Counted from the first letter of the stretch, positions 37,199 through 46,703 are shown. The stretch is 64,000 nt of DNA from CALBTQ01 sp036725605 (GCA_036725605.1 DAIMDW010000029.1:16884-80883), one strand, 5' to 3'. Translations and numbers: made by a program. The notes: generated by a model from the letters alone, not told the origin.

Positions 37199-38500
37199 GT
37201 GAATCGCTGCACACGTTATTGCCTCGCCTTGTTCGTGCTCGCTTGCCTGCTGACCGCGTCGGTCGCGGCTTTCGCCCAGGAAGAGCAGACGCAGCCGCCG
37301 GCCGATCCGATTCCCGGTCGCGTTTTCCTGGATTTCTTCGACGATTCGCTGCAGACGACCAAGCAGATCGCTGCCACGAACGATCCGCTGTTGTGGGGCA
37401 CGCTGCCCACGCGCCTGCCGCGCGGCACGGCGATGGCCCAGGCCATCTACCGCCACCGACGCATCGACTCGCATTACCAGGAAGACGGCGACATCGAAGA
37501 CAAGTGGGTCCAGATCGAATATCCCGATCCCTACGAGGACGGCGAGCGCCTGTTCAAACTGGACGTCGAATTTCAGGGCAAGATCCAGAATCTCGATTTG
37601 CTGTTCGCCTACGGCCTGTCCGATGACTGGATGCTCTACACGATCTTCCCGCTGCAACGCGAGGAGACCTGGTTGCACGTCGCCTTCCGCCCCGGCACCA
37701 TCTCGGCCCTGGGCGTGCGCACCGCCGACGATCTCTACCGTCTGATGGAAAAACTCGGTCAGCCGCGGCCGGTCACCCGCTGGCGCTCCAAAGCGTGGCA
37801 GATGGGCGACATGTCCGGCGGGCTGTCGTGGCAGTATTTTCATAATCCGCTCGCGCGCCTGTCGCTGACCGGCGAGGCGATCTTCCCCACCGGCCGGCTC
37901 GCCGACGCCAACCGCGCGTTGATCTACGGTCTGGGCCCGCAAATCGACTCGGGCGGCGGCAGCTTCGCGCTGGCGATCAACCATCGCGCCGAAGTGAGCA
38001 TGCCCGGCTACGAATGGCTCAACCTGCATCTGGACGGGCGTTACCGCTACAGCTTCCCCGGCAAACGCCGCGTGCCGCAGTTCCTGCCGCCGACCGCCGA
38101 CACGATGCAGGAGTGGGAACAGTTCGGCCTCGACGAGGCGTTTTTCCCGGGCGAGCTCAACGACGATTTCTACACCGTCACGCCCGGCTCGCAAGTCGAT
38201 GCGCTGGGCGGCGTGGGCTTCGTGTTTCACTACTTCGCCGTCGGCCTGGGCTATCGTTTTTCCTGGAAGCAGGAGCCGGAGCTGGACGCCGAACAGACCA
38301 TGCTCGATCTGCTCGACAACACCAACGCCTATCAAGAGGAGATCACGCACGGGCTGGCCCTGGAGATCGGCGCGCCGTTGCACGACATTTACGTGCCCGG
38401 CGTGCTGAGCCTGGGCTACGTGCATCCGACCGGCGGGAAAAACGCGCTGGTGGTCGAAGACCACTTCACGCTGCAATTGCAGATGCTCGCGCCGTTCTGA
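37199..38500 (+). CDS. Predicted outer-membrane beta-barrel protein (possibly DUF3187)
   Basis: 433 residues from GTG 37199, immediately after the ceramidase-like stop. The signal peptide ends AAFA before QEE. The body has many amphipathic strands with aromatic girdles (for example HLDGRYRYSF, GLGYRFSW) and ends in TLQLQMLAPF, a terminal Phe as in BAM-inserted barrels. It somewhat resembles DUF3187 proteins, but I am not certain. It is the last gene of a likely three-gene operon. Its stop abuts that of the convergent GNAT gene. Confidence 0.7.
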   Translation: MNRCTRYCLALFVLACLLTASVAAFAQEEQTQPPADPIPGRVFLDFFDDSLQTTKQIAATNDPLLWGTLPTRLPRGTAMAQAIYRHRRIDSHYQEDGDIEDKWVQIEYPDPYEDGERLFKLDVEFQGKIQNLDLLFAYGLSDDWMLYTIFPLQREETWLHVAFRPGTISALGVRTADDLYRLMEKLGQPRPVTRWRSKAWQMGDMSGGLSWQYFHNPLARLSLTGEAIFPTGRLADANRALIYGLGPQIDSGGGSFALAINHRAEVSMPGYEWLNLHLDGRYRYSFPGKRRVPQFLPPTADTMQEWEQFGLDEAFFPGELNDDFYTVTPGSQVDALGGVGFVFHYFAVGLGYRFSWKQEPELDAEQTMLDLLDNTNAYQEEITHGLALEIGAPLHDIYVPGVLSLGYVHPTGGKNALVVEDHFTLQLQMLAPF

Positions 38501-39127
38501 TCAGACGGGGAACTTTTCCAACCGCACGTTTTCTTCCAACGCGAGCAGCGCATCGCGACGCTGCCGGTATTCGTCGTCGAGCAAACCGTAGGCGTGATGG
38601 TCGACCCACCGCCCTTCCAACTGCAGGTCGTGGCGCAACGTGCCTTCGCGAACGAAGCCGAGACGCTCGATGACCGTCTGCGAAGCGAGGTTGGTCACCG
38701 CGTGCCGCACAAACACCCGATGCAACCGCAGGTCCTCGAAGGCCAGGCGCAGCAGCCGCGCCCCGACCGCCGTGGCGATGCCCCGCCCGCTCGCCTTGCT
38801 CCATACCCAATAGCCCAATTCCGCCGCGCGCGTGTGCGGCGCCATGTGGTGCAGCCCGACCGTGCCCAGGTGGCGGTCGTCGCCGGGCAGCGTTATCACG
38901 TAAGCACAATCGGTGCCCTCGACCGCCGCGCGGGCCATGCGCTGAAAAAAATCGTCCATGTTGCGCGTACGCCGCGTTTCCTCGGCCCAGAACATATACT
39001 TTTTCACGTCGTCGAAGCTATCCTCGAAAGCGCGCCACATCGGCTCACGATGACTTTCCTCCAACAAACGCAACAGCAGCGGGCCGCAACTCAATTCGCG
39101 CGGGAATTTCTCCACGATCATGCTCAT
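38501..39127 (-). CDS. GNAT family N-acetyltransferase (RimJ/RimL-like)
   Basis: 208 residues from ATG 39127, after GAGAGGA. It contains the acetyl-CoA motif WSKASGRGIATAVGARLL and the typical RimJ/RimL end AVTNLASQTVIERLGFVREGTLR. Its substrate may be a ribosomal protein terminus or a small molecule; this cannot be told from sequence. The gene follows the MFS transporter by 14 bp on the minus strand, so the pair is probably one unit. Confidence 0.85.
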   Translation of the reverse strand: MSMIVEKFPRELSCGPLLLRLLEESHREPMWRAFEDSFDDVKKYMFWAEETRRTRNMDDFFQRMARAAVEGTDCAYVITLPGDDRHLGTVGLHHMAPHTRAAELGYWVWSKASGRGIATAVGARLLRLAFEDLRLHRVFVRHAVTNLASQTVIERLGFVREGTLRHDLQLEGRWVDHHAYGLLDDEYRQRRDALLALEENVRLEKFPV

Positions 39128-39141
39128 CGTCGAATCCTCTC

Positions 39142-40377
39142 TCAGTTCCTGGCCGCCAGCCGCCACGAATACAACGTGCCCAGCACCGCCGAGGTCAGGC
39201 CCAGCACGCCGATCGGCCAGAAGCCGAACATGTCGACCGTCAAACCCAGCAGCGGCGCGGCGACCATCGTGAACGCCGATTGCGCCTGCGATTCGACGGA
39301 CAAAACCGTCGCCTGCCGTTCGGGCGGCGTCACCGTGTCGAAGCGGCTCATCAGAATCGGCCGCCAGATGTTCTGCAAAATTTCCAGGGCCACGAAGGCG
39401 ATGATCGCCACCGTGTACCACTTCATGATCAGCAATCCCAGCAGCACGGCGTAAGTCACCACGTACATTTCCCAGGAGCGGCGCGCGCCGGCCTGATCCG
39501 ACCCGGCCCAATCCTGCACCCGGTGCGCCTGCCGCGACGCGATGGTCGAAGCGACGTGAATCGCCAGGTACGCGGCGGAAATCAAAATCGCGGTGCGCTT
39601 CTCGCCGGCCAGCCCGACGAACAACGGCAGCGCCAGCGCCGCCTGCTTGAGCATCGGCTGCAGGTAATCCTTCACCGTGTCGTGCAGGCCCTCGAAGCCC
39701 ATCGATTCGACGAACAAGCCGCGCAGCCCCTTGGTCGTCACCGCCAGCTTGATCGACGCGCCCAGTTCGCGAAACACGCGGCCCAACGTCAGCCGGTCGC
39801 CCTTGCTGACGATCTCTTCGTCCAGCGAACGCGGATAGGTCGCCAGGTTGATCAGCCCGAGAATGTAGGGCGGCAGGCACAGCCAGAAGATGTACGAGTA
39901 GCTGCCCGAAATGAACACCAGCGCGCCGGCGATGACCACCGATACCGCCGAGCCGGCCTTCGACCACGAACGCGTGTAGCCGTACACCTTCGTCTTTTCC
40001 GCGATGCGCCCCTGGTCGCGCAGCCAGGTGAAAATCATCGCCTTGTGCGTGCCGGTGCGGAACGCCTCGCCGATCGCGAAAAAAAACATCGCGAAAAACA
40101 GCATCCAATACGACGGGGCCAGCGCGAAAATGACGAAACTGACGATGTACGACGACCACCCCAGCACCATCGACCGCCGCCGCCCCCACAGATCGGCGAT
40201 CACGCCGGTGGGGATTTCCATCAGGTTGACGCACACCGAGCGAAAACCGATCAGCACGCCGATCAAGGTAAAGGCCAGCGGCTGATGATGCAGCTTGTCG
40301 AGCAGAAACAGTATGAGGAACGGTTCGAAGTAGCGCTGGTTTTTCAGAAAACCGTATAGGGAAAAGCGAGCGAGCAT
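39142..40377 (-). CDS. MFS transporter
   Basis: 411 residues from ATG 40377, after GGGAG; the frame open to 40473 adds 32 basic residues without support. Twelve membrane segments are apparent. The loop 2-3 motif EIPTGVIADLWGRRRSM is the classical MFS signature. The substrate is not indicated. Co-transcribed with the GNAT gene. Confidence 0.88.
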   Translation of the reverse strand: MLARFSLYGFLKNQRYFEPFLILFLLDKLHHQPLAFTLIGVLIGFRSVCVNLMEIPTGVIADLWGRRRSMVLGWSSYIVSFVIFALAPSYWMLFFAMFFFAIGEAFRTGTHKAMIFTWLRDQGRIAEKTKVYGYTRSWSKAGSAVSVVIAGALVFISGSYSYIFWLCLPPYILGLINLATYPRSLDEEIVSKGDRLTLGRVFRELGASIKLAVTTKGLRGLFVESMGFEGLHDTVKDYLQPMLKQAALALPLFVGLAGEKRTAILISAAYLAIHVASTIASRQAHRVQDWAGSDQAGARRSWEMYVVTYAVLLGLLIMKWYTVAIIAFVALEILQNIWRPILMSRFDTVTPPERQATVLSVESQAQSAFTMVAAPLLGLTVDMFGFWPIGVLGLTSAVLGTLYSWRLAARN

Positions 40378-40418
40378 GGTGATGAACTCCCGATTGTGCA
40401 AACGCCGGCGGACGCTCG

Positions 40419-40919
40419 ATGAATTTCTGGTATAATCCGCCCGAAAACGATGAACCCGGAAACGATGAACCAAAACGCATGATCGGTCAACTTGCCGCGA
40501 TCCTTATTTTTAAATTCGGCGTGCGTCTGCCGCGCGTGCTGGGCATGCTGCCGGCGCGCTATTACATCAGCGAGGCGGTCCGCTGCCTGCGCCGCGACGA
40601 CCTCGACGGCGCGATGATGTGTTACCGCACGGCCCGGGCCAAGGCGCCGCACGTCGAAGAGGCCAAGGTGCTGCACGAGGTGCTTACCCTCGAAATGCGC
40701 CACCGCCGCCAGGCGCTGACCAAACGCCGCGAGGTGCTCCAGCGCACGTTAAGCGCCGCCAGGCAAGACGAAGACCGCCTCGGCGCGCACCTGACCAACA
40801 ACTTTTGCGCCGACGAACTGGCCGCGACCGAACGCGCGCTGACGATCATCGAAGCCTTTGCGGGCGAATTGGCCGGCGAGATTCCGCCGGAGCTAAAAGA
40901 AGGGCGCGCGGTCAACTAG
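40419..40919 (+). CDS. Small TPR-like helical protein, unknown
   Basis: 166 residues if it starts at 40419; a start at ATG 40479 (146 residues) is equally possible and neither has a good ribosome site. Residues about 48-75 form a TPR-like helix pair (YYISEAVRCLRRDDLDGAMMCYRTARAKAP). The rest is a long charged helix (RRQALTKRREVLQRTLSAARQDE). No family recognised. The stop codon overlaps that of the convergent flippase gene. Confidence 0.55.
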   Translation: MNFWYNPPENDEPGNDEPKRMIGQLAAILIFKFGVRLPRVLGMLPARYYISEAVRCLRRDDLDGAMMCYRTARAKAPHVEEAKVLHEVLTLEMRHRRQALTKRREVLQRTLSAARQDEDRLGAHLTNNFCADELAATERALTIIEAFAGELAGEIPPELKEGRAVN

Positions 40920-42454
40920 TCGCGCGGCGTCATCCACTTCAACCAGATCTTTTTCCCCGGCAGCGGCAAGGTGTCGATCAACTCGACGTACTCGCGGCGG
41001 AAGGGCCGCAGCACAATCAGCAACAAAGCGAACACCACGCCGCCCGCGACGATCAACACCGGCAGGCGCAGCAGATCGTGCCAGGCAATGAGGTTCCCCA
41101 GCCACCACACGACCGCGCCCATAACCAGGCTCGCCGCCAACACCTTCGCCAGAAACGCGACCGGGTAATCCGGATGCAGCGCGCGATGCACGATCGTCCA
41201 TTCGTACACGATGCCCGCAACGACCGCGATCGTCGTGGCGATCGCCGCGCCGGTCGCGCCCCACAGCGGGATGAACGCGAGGTCGAGCGCGAGGTTGATC
41301 GCGCCGAACAACAGGCGCGCCTTGACCAGCGCCTTCTCCTTGTTCAGCGCCTGCAAAAAGTTCGCGGTGATCCCGCCCATCTTGGAAACGCCGAGTCCGA
41401 AAAAGAGAATGAGCATCGGCACGATCGCGCCCTCGCCCGTCTCGCCGTACATCAGGCGCAGCAGGTCGCCGCCCAGCAGCAGGCCGCCGATAAGGATCGG
41501 GAAGATGAACAGGTACATGTACTCCATGAACACGGCGAAGACGCGTTTGAGCTTCGCCTCGTCGCCGCTCGCGGCCACCTCGCTGACAAAGGCCAGGGTA
41601 AAGCCTTCGCTGAACGCGGCGGAGAAAAACGACACGGCGAAAAACGCGAAGTTGTAACCGATCACGTACCAGGTGACCTGCACCAACTCGTCGCGCAACG
41701 CGCCCAGCAGCAGCACGTCCATGCCCTTTTCGAACACAAAGTGCAGCACGCCGTACAGGTACAGCAATCCCGAAAACTGAAACAACCGCCGCACGGTTAC
41801 CGGCGAACCGGTAAATGTGTTTTCCACCGTCGGCATCGCCGCCGTGCGCAGGCGCCGCCCGAAAAACACGAGCGTCGCGCCGTACAGCGCAATCTGGCAG
41901 ATCATCACGCCCAGCACGCCGCCGCCCGCGAGAATCGTCAGCGCCGCCGCGACCAGGTAGATCGTCGTCAGCGCCACCTGCAGCAGGTTGATGAATCGCT
42001 GTTCGTAACGCGCCACCAACACGCGCGACAGCAGATTCTGCAGACCCAGGCCGATGACCATCAGCCCGACCACCCGCACCAGCACCGCCTGCTCAGGGGC
42101 GTGCAAAATCAATCGGGCGATCGGCTCGGCCGCGAGGTACAGAACCGCCGCCACGGCCAGCGAGACGATCAGCCGGATCGCCCCCGCCTGTCCGACCAGC
42201 CGCCGCTCGGCCGCCGGCCCGCCGCGCGCCACCGCCTCGGGCAAAAAACGCAGCAGCGTGTTTTCCAATCCGAGCGAAGCGAAGAGCACGACCATCGCGT
42301 TGAGGTTGAGCAACCCGGCCAGCGCGCCGTACTGCTCGCCGCCCAACAGGCGCACCAGCACGATCGATTCGGCGTACTTCACCACCATCAGGGCCACTTT
42401 GCCCACGAGGTTCCAGTACATGGCGCCGGCGGCGCGCTCGCCCAAACGAGCCAC
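40916..42454 (-). CDS. Oligosaccharide flippase family protein (Wzx/MurJ-like)
   Basis: 512 residues from GTG 42454, after AAGGAG. About 14 membrane segments. The opening has the polysaccharide-export signature (SIVLVRLLGGEQYGALAGLL, LGLENTLLRFLPE). Such proteins flip lipid-linked oligosaccharides across the inner membrane. No glycan assembly genes lie beside it, although the two-domain acyltransferase-glycosyltransferase and the TMTC-like genes in this window could use related substrates. Confidence 0.85.
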   Translation of the reverse strand: MARLGERAAGAMYWNLVGKVALMVVKYAESIVLVRLLGGEQYGALAGLLNLNAMVVLFASLGLENTLLRFLPEAVARGGPAAERRLVGQAGAIRLIVSLAVAAVLYLAAEPIARLILHAPEQAVLVRVVGLMVIGLGLQNLLSRVLVARYEQRFINLLQVALTTIYLVAAALTILAGGGVLGVMICQIALYGATLVFFGRRLRTAAMPTVENTFTGSPVTVRRLFQFSGLLYLYGVLHFVFEKGMDVLLLGALRDELVQVTWYVIGYNFAFFAVSFFSAAFSEGFTLAFVSEVAASGDEAKLKRVFAVFMEYMYLFIFPILIGGLLLGGDLLRLMYGETGEGAIVPMLILFFGLGVSKMGGITANFLQALNKEKALVKARLLFGAINLALDLAFIPLWGATGAAIATTIAVVAGIVYEWTIVHRALHPDYPVAFLAKVLAASLVMGAVVWWLGNLIAWHDLLRLPVLIVAGGVVFALLLIVLRPFRREYVELIDTLPLPGKKIWLKWMTPRD

Positions 42455-42573
42455 AATCGCTCCTTCGCTCGGTGAAAGTCGGGTGTCAGTCTACAGCTTT
42501 TTCACGGCGGGAAAAAAGGGGAAAAGCGCCCGGCAGCGCACCGGTCGCCTGGATCTTCATTCGTGTCGGACGA

Positions 42574-42987
42574 TTACGCGCCGGTGTCTCCGGACGCTCC
42601 TTTCCAGAAGTCGACCTCGACCATCGCCTGCATGCCCTTGTAGGTCGCCACGATCACCGCGTAGCCGTTCACGTCGCCCGGCGTCAGCGAAGTCGCCGCG
42701 TAGCCGTCGATGTCCGTGGTCAGTTCCGCGGCCCCCAGGGTGCCCATGGTCGAACTCATCAGCACGGCCGCGCCCTCGACGCCGCCGCCGTCCGGCCCGA
42801 TCACCGAAATCATCAGCGTAATCGTGCCCCCGGCCGTGATGTTGATGTTGTCCGGCGAAGCCACCACGGTCAACGAATAGCCGTTATCGTTGGTCGCCGC
42901 GTCCATGTCCGTGGTCATGAATTCGTCACCGCAGCCGGCAACCATCATCAGGGCGGCCAGCACGCCCAAAATCCACAGCGTACGCAT
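42574..42987 (-). CDS. Small lipoprotein with Ig-like (Big1/invasin-type) domain
   Basis: 137 residues, with GGGAGG before the ATG. The lipobox is MVAGC. Residues about 35-130 form one bacterial Ig-like domain, with typical VVASPDNINITAGGTITLMISVIGPDG followed by GAAVLMSSTMGTL and a DGYAATSLT edge, as in Big1/invasin D3 units. A single-domain version is unusual; it may display an Ig fold at the surface or be a remnant of a longer protein. No Asp tether is present. Confidence 0.78.
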   Translation of the reverse strand: MRTLWILGVLAALMMVAGCGDEFMTTDMDAATNDNGYSLTVVASPDNINITAGGTITLMISVIGPDGGGVEGAAVLMSSTMGTLGAAELTTDIDGYAATSLTPGDVNGYAVIVATYKGMQAMVEVDFWKGASGDTGA

Positions 42988-43140
42988 GGGATCCTCCCAA
43001 AAAGAGCAATACGGCCTCGAATATGAGCAAAGGGGATGCCAACCACGACCTCAGCCGGCTAGCAACGGTTTATCTACTTGAAATACAACGGTATTTTTGA
43101 AACTCATCCGTTGTTCGCCACGATCATGGGGCGCAAAAAA

Positions 43141-43180
43141 GGCGGCAAATCATGCCCGGTCGGGGGCAAGATCGGCCGCC
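43141..43180 (-). terminator. Terminator after the tetraheme lipoprotein gene
   Basis: On the minus strand GGCGGC (43180-43175) pairs with GCCGCC (43146-43141), enclosing an inner GCCC/GGGC stem. Six T follow. It lies directly after the stop. Confidence 0.7.
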
Positions 43181-43188
43181 CGGTGAGG

Positions 43189-43734
43189 CTATTTCGCGGG
43201 GTGGCACAACAGGCACTGCGACTTGTTCTGCCAGGTTTTTCCGTGCTTGCCCTGGTGGCAATTCAAGCAATTGCTGGTCGGCGAATGCCCGTCGGTGTTC
43301 GACGGCGTGCTCGTGCCGGAGCCTTCGGTATGACATTCCAGGCACTGCACCGGGGCGGTATAGGCGTCGTTGTGCGGTTCGGCCGGCGAATTGTTGAAGC
43401 CGCCGTTGTGGCACAAGTAGCAATCCCAGTTCGTGTCGTGATCGCCCGGGTAATCCGGTCCGGTCGTATCGTCGTCGTCGCCGGTATCGTCGTCGATTGT
43501 GTCATCGTCGGTCGTGTCGTCGTCGGTCGTATCGTCGTCGTCGCCGGTATCGTCATCGTCGATGGCGTCGTCATCGGCCGGATCGTCATCGTCATCGTCG
43601 GTCACCGAGTCGTCATCGTCGGCGACATCGTTATCGTCGTCATCATCGTCATCGTCGCCGCACGCAGTCAACGCATGGAAGGAAAACGCGGTCACCAACA
43701 GCAAAAGCAAAACGAGCCATTTGGCATTCATCAT
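43189..43734 (-). CDS. Tetraheme cytochrome c lipoprotein with Asp-rich tether
   Basis: 181 residues from ATG 43734, after GGGAGG; the frame open to 43920 has no signal peptide before that point. The lipobox is LTAC, followed by GDDDDDDDD and about 65 residues of Asp-rich repeat. The C-terminal 80 residues contain four CxxCH heme sites (CYLCH, CLECH, CLNCH, CLLCH), with extra His that could be axial ligands. It is probably anchored by lipid and displayed on the outside of a membrane, where it could carry electrons. The direction of export (periplasm or surface) is not shown. Confidence 0.85.
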   Translation of the reverse strand: MMNAKWLVLLLLLVTAFSFHALTACGDDDDDDDDNDVADDDDSVTDDDDDDPADDDAIDDDDTGDDDDTTDDDTTDDDTIDDDTGDDDDTTGPDYPGDHDTNWDCYLCHNGGFNNSPAEPHNDAYTAPVQCLECHTEGSGTSTPSNTDGHSPTSNCLNCHQGKHGKTWQNKSQCLLCHPAK

Positions 43735-43906
43735 TTTCTCGGCCTCCCTCAGTGGAAGAAACTCATTTTCGGCGTTGCCCAGCCTACGCGAACATCCGTT
43801 TCCGAACAAGCGCGGCACAAGAAAATCCTTCAAGTAACACTCCCTTGATTGACGCCCCGACCGTTCCCGGCTAAGATTCGCTTTCGTTTGATTTTGGGAG
43901 GATGCC

Positions 43907-44413
43907 ATGTGCACCGACAATCATCGTTTTCTTTTGGTTTTCACGGCGGTTGTTCTCGTTTCGCTGCTGTTTGTCGCCGGTTGCGGCAAGCGAAAAAGCG
44001 CCGCGAACAATCCCACGCCGTTGCCGATCAATTTCGAGCAGGCCGAGCAGGTGCACCAGCAGCACGACGCGCGCCCTCAACCGGAACAGCCGGCGATCAT
44101 GCGCAGCATGGCCACGCAAAGCAACCAGGAATGCCGCACCATCTGCAAGCAGACCTGCCTGCGCGGCCGTCAATGCAACATTCCCGGGTTCGCCGATGTG
44201 CGCCGTTGCGCCAAGTTCTGCCTGACGGCTTGCAACAACAAGATGATCCCCGACAATTTCACCCAGTGCATGTCCTCGGATTCCCAGTGCGGCGATGTGG
44301 CCAAATGTCTGAAAGATCTTCGCGAAAACCTCAAGAAAAAACGCCTGGAAAAACTCCAGGAAAATCAGACGGAGCAACTCGAACCGGAACAGCCGGCGCC
44401 GGACATGCAATAG
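43907..44413 (+). CDS. Cys-rich lipoprotein of unknown function
   Basis: 168 residues, with GGGAGG before the ATG. The lipobox is LFVAGC. Residues about 75-135 contain ten Cys in a pattern (ECRTICKQTCLRGRQC, RRCAKFCLTACN, QCMSSDSQCGDVAKC) implying a disulfide-bonded domain. The end is a charged helix rich in Lys, Glu and Gln. It resembles the Cys blocks of the lipoprotein at 34233. It diverges from the tetraheme gene, with 172 bp between them. Confidence 0.7.
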   Translation: MCTDNHRFLLVFTAVVLVSLLFVAGCGKRKSAANNPTPLPINFEQAEQVHQQHDARPQPEQPAIMRSMATQSNQECRTICKQTCLRGRQCNIPGFADVRRCAKFCLTACNNKMIPDNFTQCMSSDSQCGDVAKCLKDLRENLKKKRLEKLQENQTEQLEPEQPAPDMQ

Positions 44414-44518
44414 TCGTCGCTCGACCTCTGACGTCGACGATCGTGCCTATCTCTCGCTTGACGGCGTTCGGCCGGGCCGGATAATCAAAGACGGCAGTCG
44501 ATTACGGGAGCCGGATCA

Positions 44519-45676
44519 GTGACGGGACGTCAATTAAGCCTGCGCAATTTTTTATTGATACTCGCGGCGGTTACGGTCGGAACGATCGTGCTGCTGTTGG
44601 GCGCCGGCTTCGTTTACGCGTTGATCGCCCCGGAAAACGGCGCCGCGCCGCTGATTCGCCTGCCCGATCCGGCGGTGTCGGTCAAACTGCCGCGCGATCT
44701 GGCCTCCCATGAGGATTACCTCACCGAATGGTGGACGGTCTACGCCAATCTGACCGACGACGCCAACCATGCATACGGCGTCACCCTGCACATCTGCAAA
44801 CGCTTCCCCGTGCTGCGCAAGCTCGACAGCATGCTGTGGCACACGGCGCTGCCCCGGCCCGAGTTTATCGGCTATTACGCCCTGGCCAACATCGCCGAGC
44901 GCAAGATGATCGCCGACGAACGCAACGGGCTGGCCGACGACGATTATCGCACGAGCGAGGAAACGCTGGAGATCAACCTGACCGATTGGCGGATCATGCA
45001 AACGGCTACCGGTTTGTCGTTGCGTATCCAGGGAAACGATGCGTTGGTCCACCTCAATTTGATCGGCGACCAACCGCCGGTGCGTCAGGGCCAGGAGGGC
45101 TATGCCTGGCGCGGCGAAGACCTGCCGCCGGCCTATGTGCTCAGTTGGCCGCGCATGTCGGTGGAAGGATCGCTGATTTTCAACGCCAAGGTGCATCCGG
45201 TGACCGGACAGGCGTGGCTGGAACGGGAATACACCAGCTATCTTCCCTCGTCCCGCCTGACCAGTTGGGATCGTCTCGTGTTGATGCTGGACAATCATCA
45301 CGAACTGATTTTGTGGTATCCGCGTTGCGGCGGTGAAGATCGTTGCGCGGCGATTCCCGCCACGCTGATTTCGCCGGACGGCATCGCGACGCAGATCCCG
45401 GCCGACCGGGTGCTGATCAATCCGAGCGAGTCGTGGACCAGCCCGGACACCGACGTCAAATATTACGTCGAATGGCAGGTCAAACTTGAAGATTACGATG
45501 CGGCGTTGCTTGTTTCGGCGTACCTGCCCAACGCCGAGCTGACCTATGGTCAGGGCGCAATACATGTATGGACCTCGCCGGTGCACGTGGCCGGCCGCTG
45601 GGGCGATCAGGCGGTGCAAGGCGAAGGATACGGCGAAATCAGCGGCCTGGTTGAGCCTCTCGAACGTCGTTACTGA
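44519..45676 (+). CDS. Membrane-anchored AttH/CrtC lipocalin-like protein
   Basis: 385 residues from GTG 44519 (GGAG upstream). One N-terminal membrane segment (residues about 12-38) is followed by the double lipocalin-like fold of the carotenoid 1,2-hydratase/AttH family, with hallmark PRDLASHEDYLTEWWTVYANL and VTGQAWLEREYTS. True CrtC hydratases act on carotenoids; most homologs in this broad family have no known substrate, and nothing here indicates carotenoids. It is followed 14 bp later by a small membrane protein gene. Confidence 0.8.
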   Translation: MTGRQLSLRNFLLILAAVTVGTIVLLLGAGFVYALIAPENGAAPLIRLPDPAVSVKLPRDLASHEDYLTEWWTVYANLTDDANHAYGVTLHICKRFPVLRKLDSMLWHTALPRPEFIGYYALANIAERKMIADERNGLADDDYRTSEETLEINLTDWRIMQTATGLSLRIQGNDALVHLNLIGDQPPVRQGQEGYAWRGEDLPPAYVLSWPRMSVEGSLIFNAKVHPVTGQAWLEREYTSYLPSSRLTSWDRLVLMLDNHHELILWYPRCGGEDRCAAIPATLISPDGIATQIPADRVLINPSESWTSPDTDVKYYVEWQVKLEDYDAALLVSAYLPNAELTYGQGAIHVWTSPVHVAGRWGDQAVQGEGYGEISGLVEPLERRY

Positions 45677-45690
45677 GCAAGGAGAGAGAT

Positions 45691-46509
45691 GTGCGGCATT
45701 TTGACCTGGATGACATCCACGCTTTCGGTCCGCTGACCGAGCGCCTCAAGGATACCGCCGCGACGACCATTCGCGATGTGGTCGGCGCGAACGCGAAAAT
45801 CGATCTGGAAGACAATACGCTTGAAACGTTGTATCACGGTCGCCAGACGATCCTCCGTCGCCGGTTGCTGTGGACCGCCGCGCACAACGAATCCGCGTTG
45901 AAGGTCGAGATACTGCTCAACCGCTTTCTCAATCCCAACGAGGCCTCGGTAAACAATACGCTGCGCCTGACCGTCAAACCCGTTTCGCGCCTGGCGTTGA
46001 TCGCGCGCGTACTGCTGGTCTCCCTCTTGCCGCTGGCCGGTCTGGTCGGCGGTCTGTTGTTGTGGCGGTTCCTGCAATTCGACACCGGCATGACCGTCGC
46101 GCCCTGGGCGATCACCGGCGCGATTCTGGGCGCGGTCGTCGCGGTCGCCGCCCTGCCGTTTTGGACCAACCGCCTCGGCGCGTTGCTCGAAGGGCGCCAA
46201 GCGATCAACGCTCCCGCGTGCCGTCAGCGACTGGGCAACGAACTCGCCGGCCAAATCGAGGCGCTGACGAGCGTGCAGCCGGCTGCGCCCACGGACGAGA
46301 TTCGCGAGGATCTTCCCGCCAAGCCCGCCGATCTGGCGAAGTATACGCATGACCTGTTGACCGATCCGGACACCGCGATTGCCGCGTATGGTTTGTACGA
46401 TCAGGCGCGGCGCACGGCCATCGCGACCGCGTTTACCCAATGCTACAGCGACGCGGCCGAATACAAGACCTATCAACAAACCCTGTCCGACCTGAACGGC
46501 CCGAAATGA
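45691..46509 (+). CDS. Two-helix membrane protein of unknown function
   Basis: 272 residues from GTG 45691. An N-terminal soluble part (about 95 residues) precedes two membrane segments (residues about 107-130 and 137-155) separated by a short loop, with a soluble C-terminal part. No family recognised. It follows the AttH-like gene by 14 bp and is probably translated with it. Confidence 0.65.
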   Translation: MRHFDLDDIHAFGPLTERLKDTAATTIRDVVGANAKIDLEDNTLETLYHGRQTILRRRLLWTAAHNESALKVEILLNRFLNPNEASVNNTLRLTVKPVSRLALIARVLLVSLLPLAGLVGGLLLWRFLQFDTGMTVAPWAITGAILGAVVAVAALPFWTNRLGALLEGRQAINAPACRQRLGNELAGQIEALTSVQPAAPTDEIREDLPAKPADLAKYTHDLLTDPDTAIAAYGLYDQARRTAIATAFTQCYSDAAEYKTYQQTLSDLNGPK

Positions 46510-46673
46510 TCAGCGCCTCGCTCGTCTACCAAACGGCGGCATTGCCGGTTTGTCCCGCGACGATATATGGGGCTTTTGTCATAAAAAGGGCGAAAAGTAA
46601 TCAATTTATTGTCGAAATATGCCGATTTGTATATCGACGGGAGAAAAAATAGGGAGTCCTCCTATTTGAGCGG

Positions 46674-46703
46674 TTGCGATTGATTGATAAAGTAACGTAT
46701 ACT
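46674..46703 (+). promoter_or_regulatory. Candidate sigma70-type promoter
   Basis: TTGCGA, then 18 bases, then TATACT, 52 bases before the zinc-ribbon/SUMF1 gene, in an AT-rich gap (46510-46755) with no coding sequence. A short palindrome (AATAGG...CCTATT) lies just upstream. Match is moderate. Confidence 0.4.

Noticed and set aside
38501..40480. Single 659-residue minus-strand frame covering GNAT and the region of the MFS gene
   Set aside because: Only the last 208 residues are protein-like (GNAT). The rest is a shadow of the MFS gene, which has its own start at 40377.
44519..45676. Assigning the gene as a carotenoid 1,2-hydratase
   Set aside because: The fold family is broad, no carotenoid genes lie nearby and most homologs have unknown substrates, so only the family name is kept.
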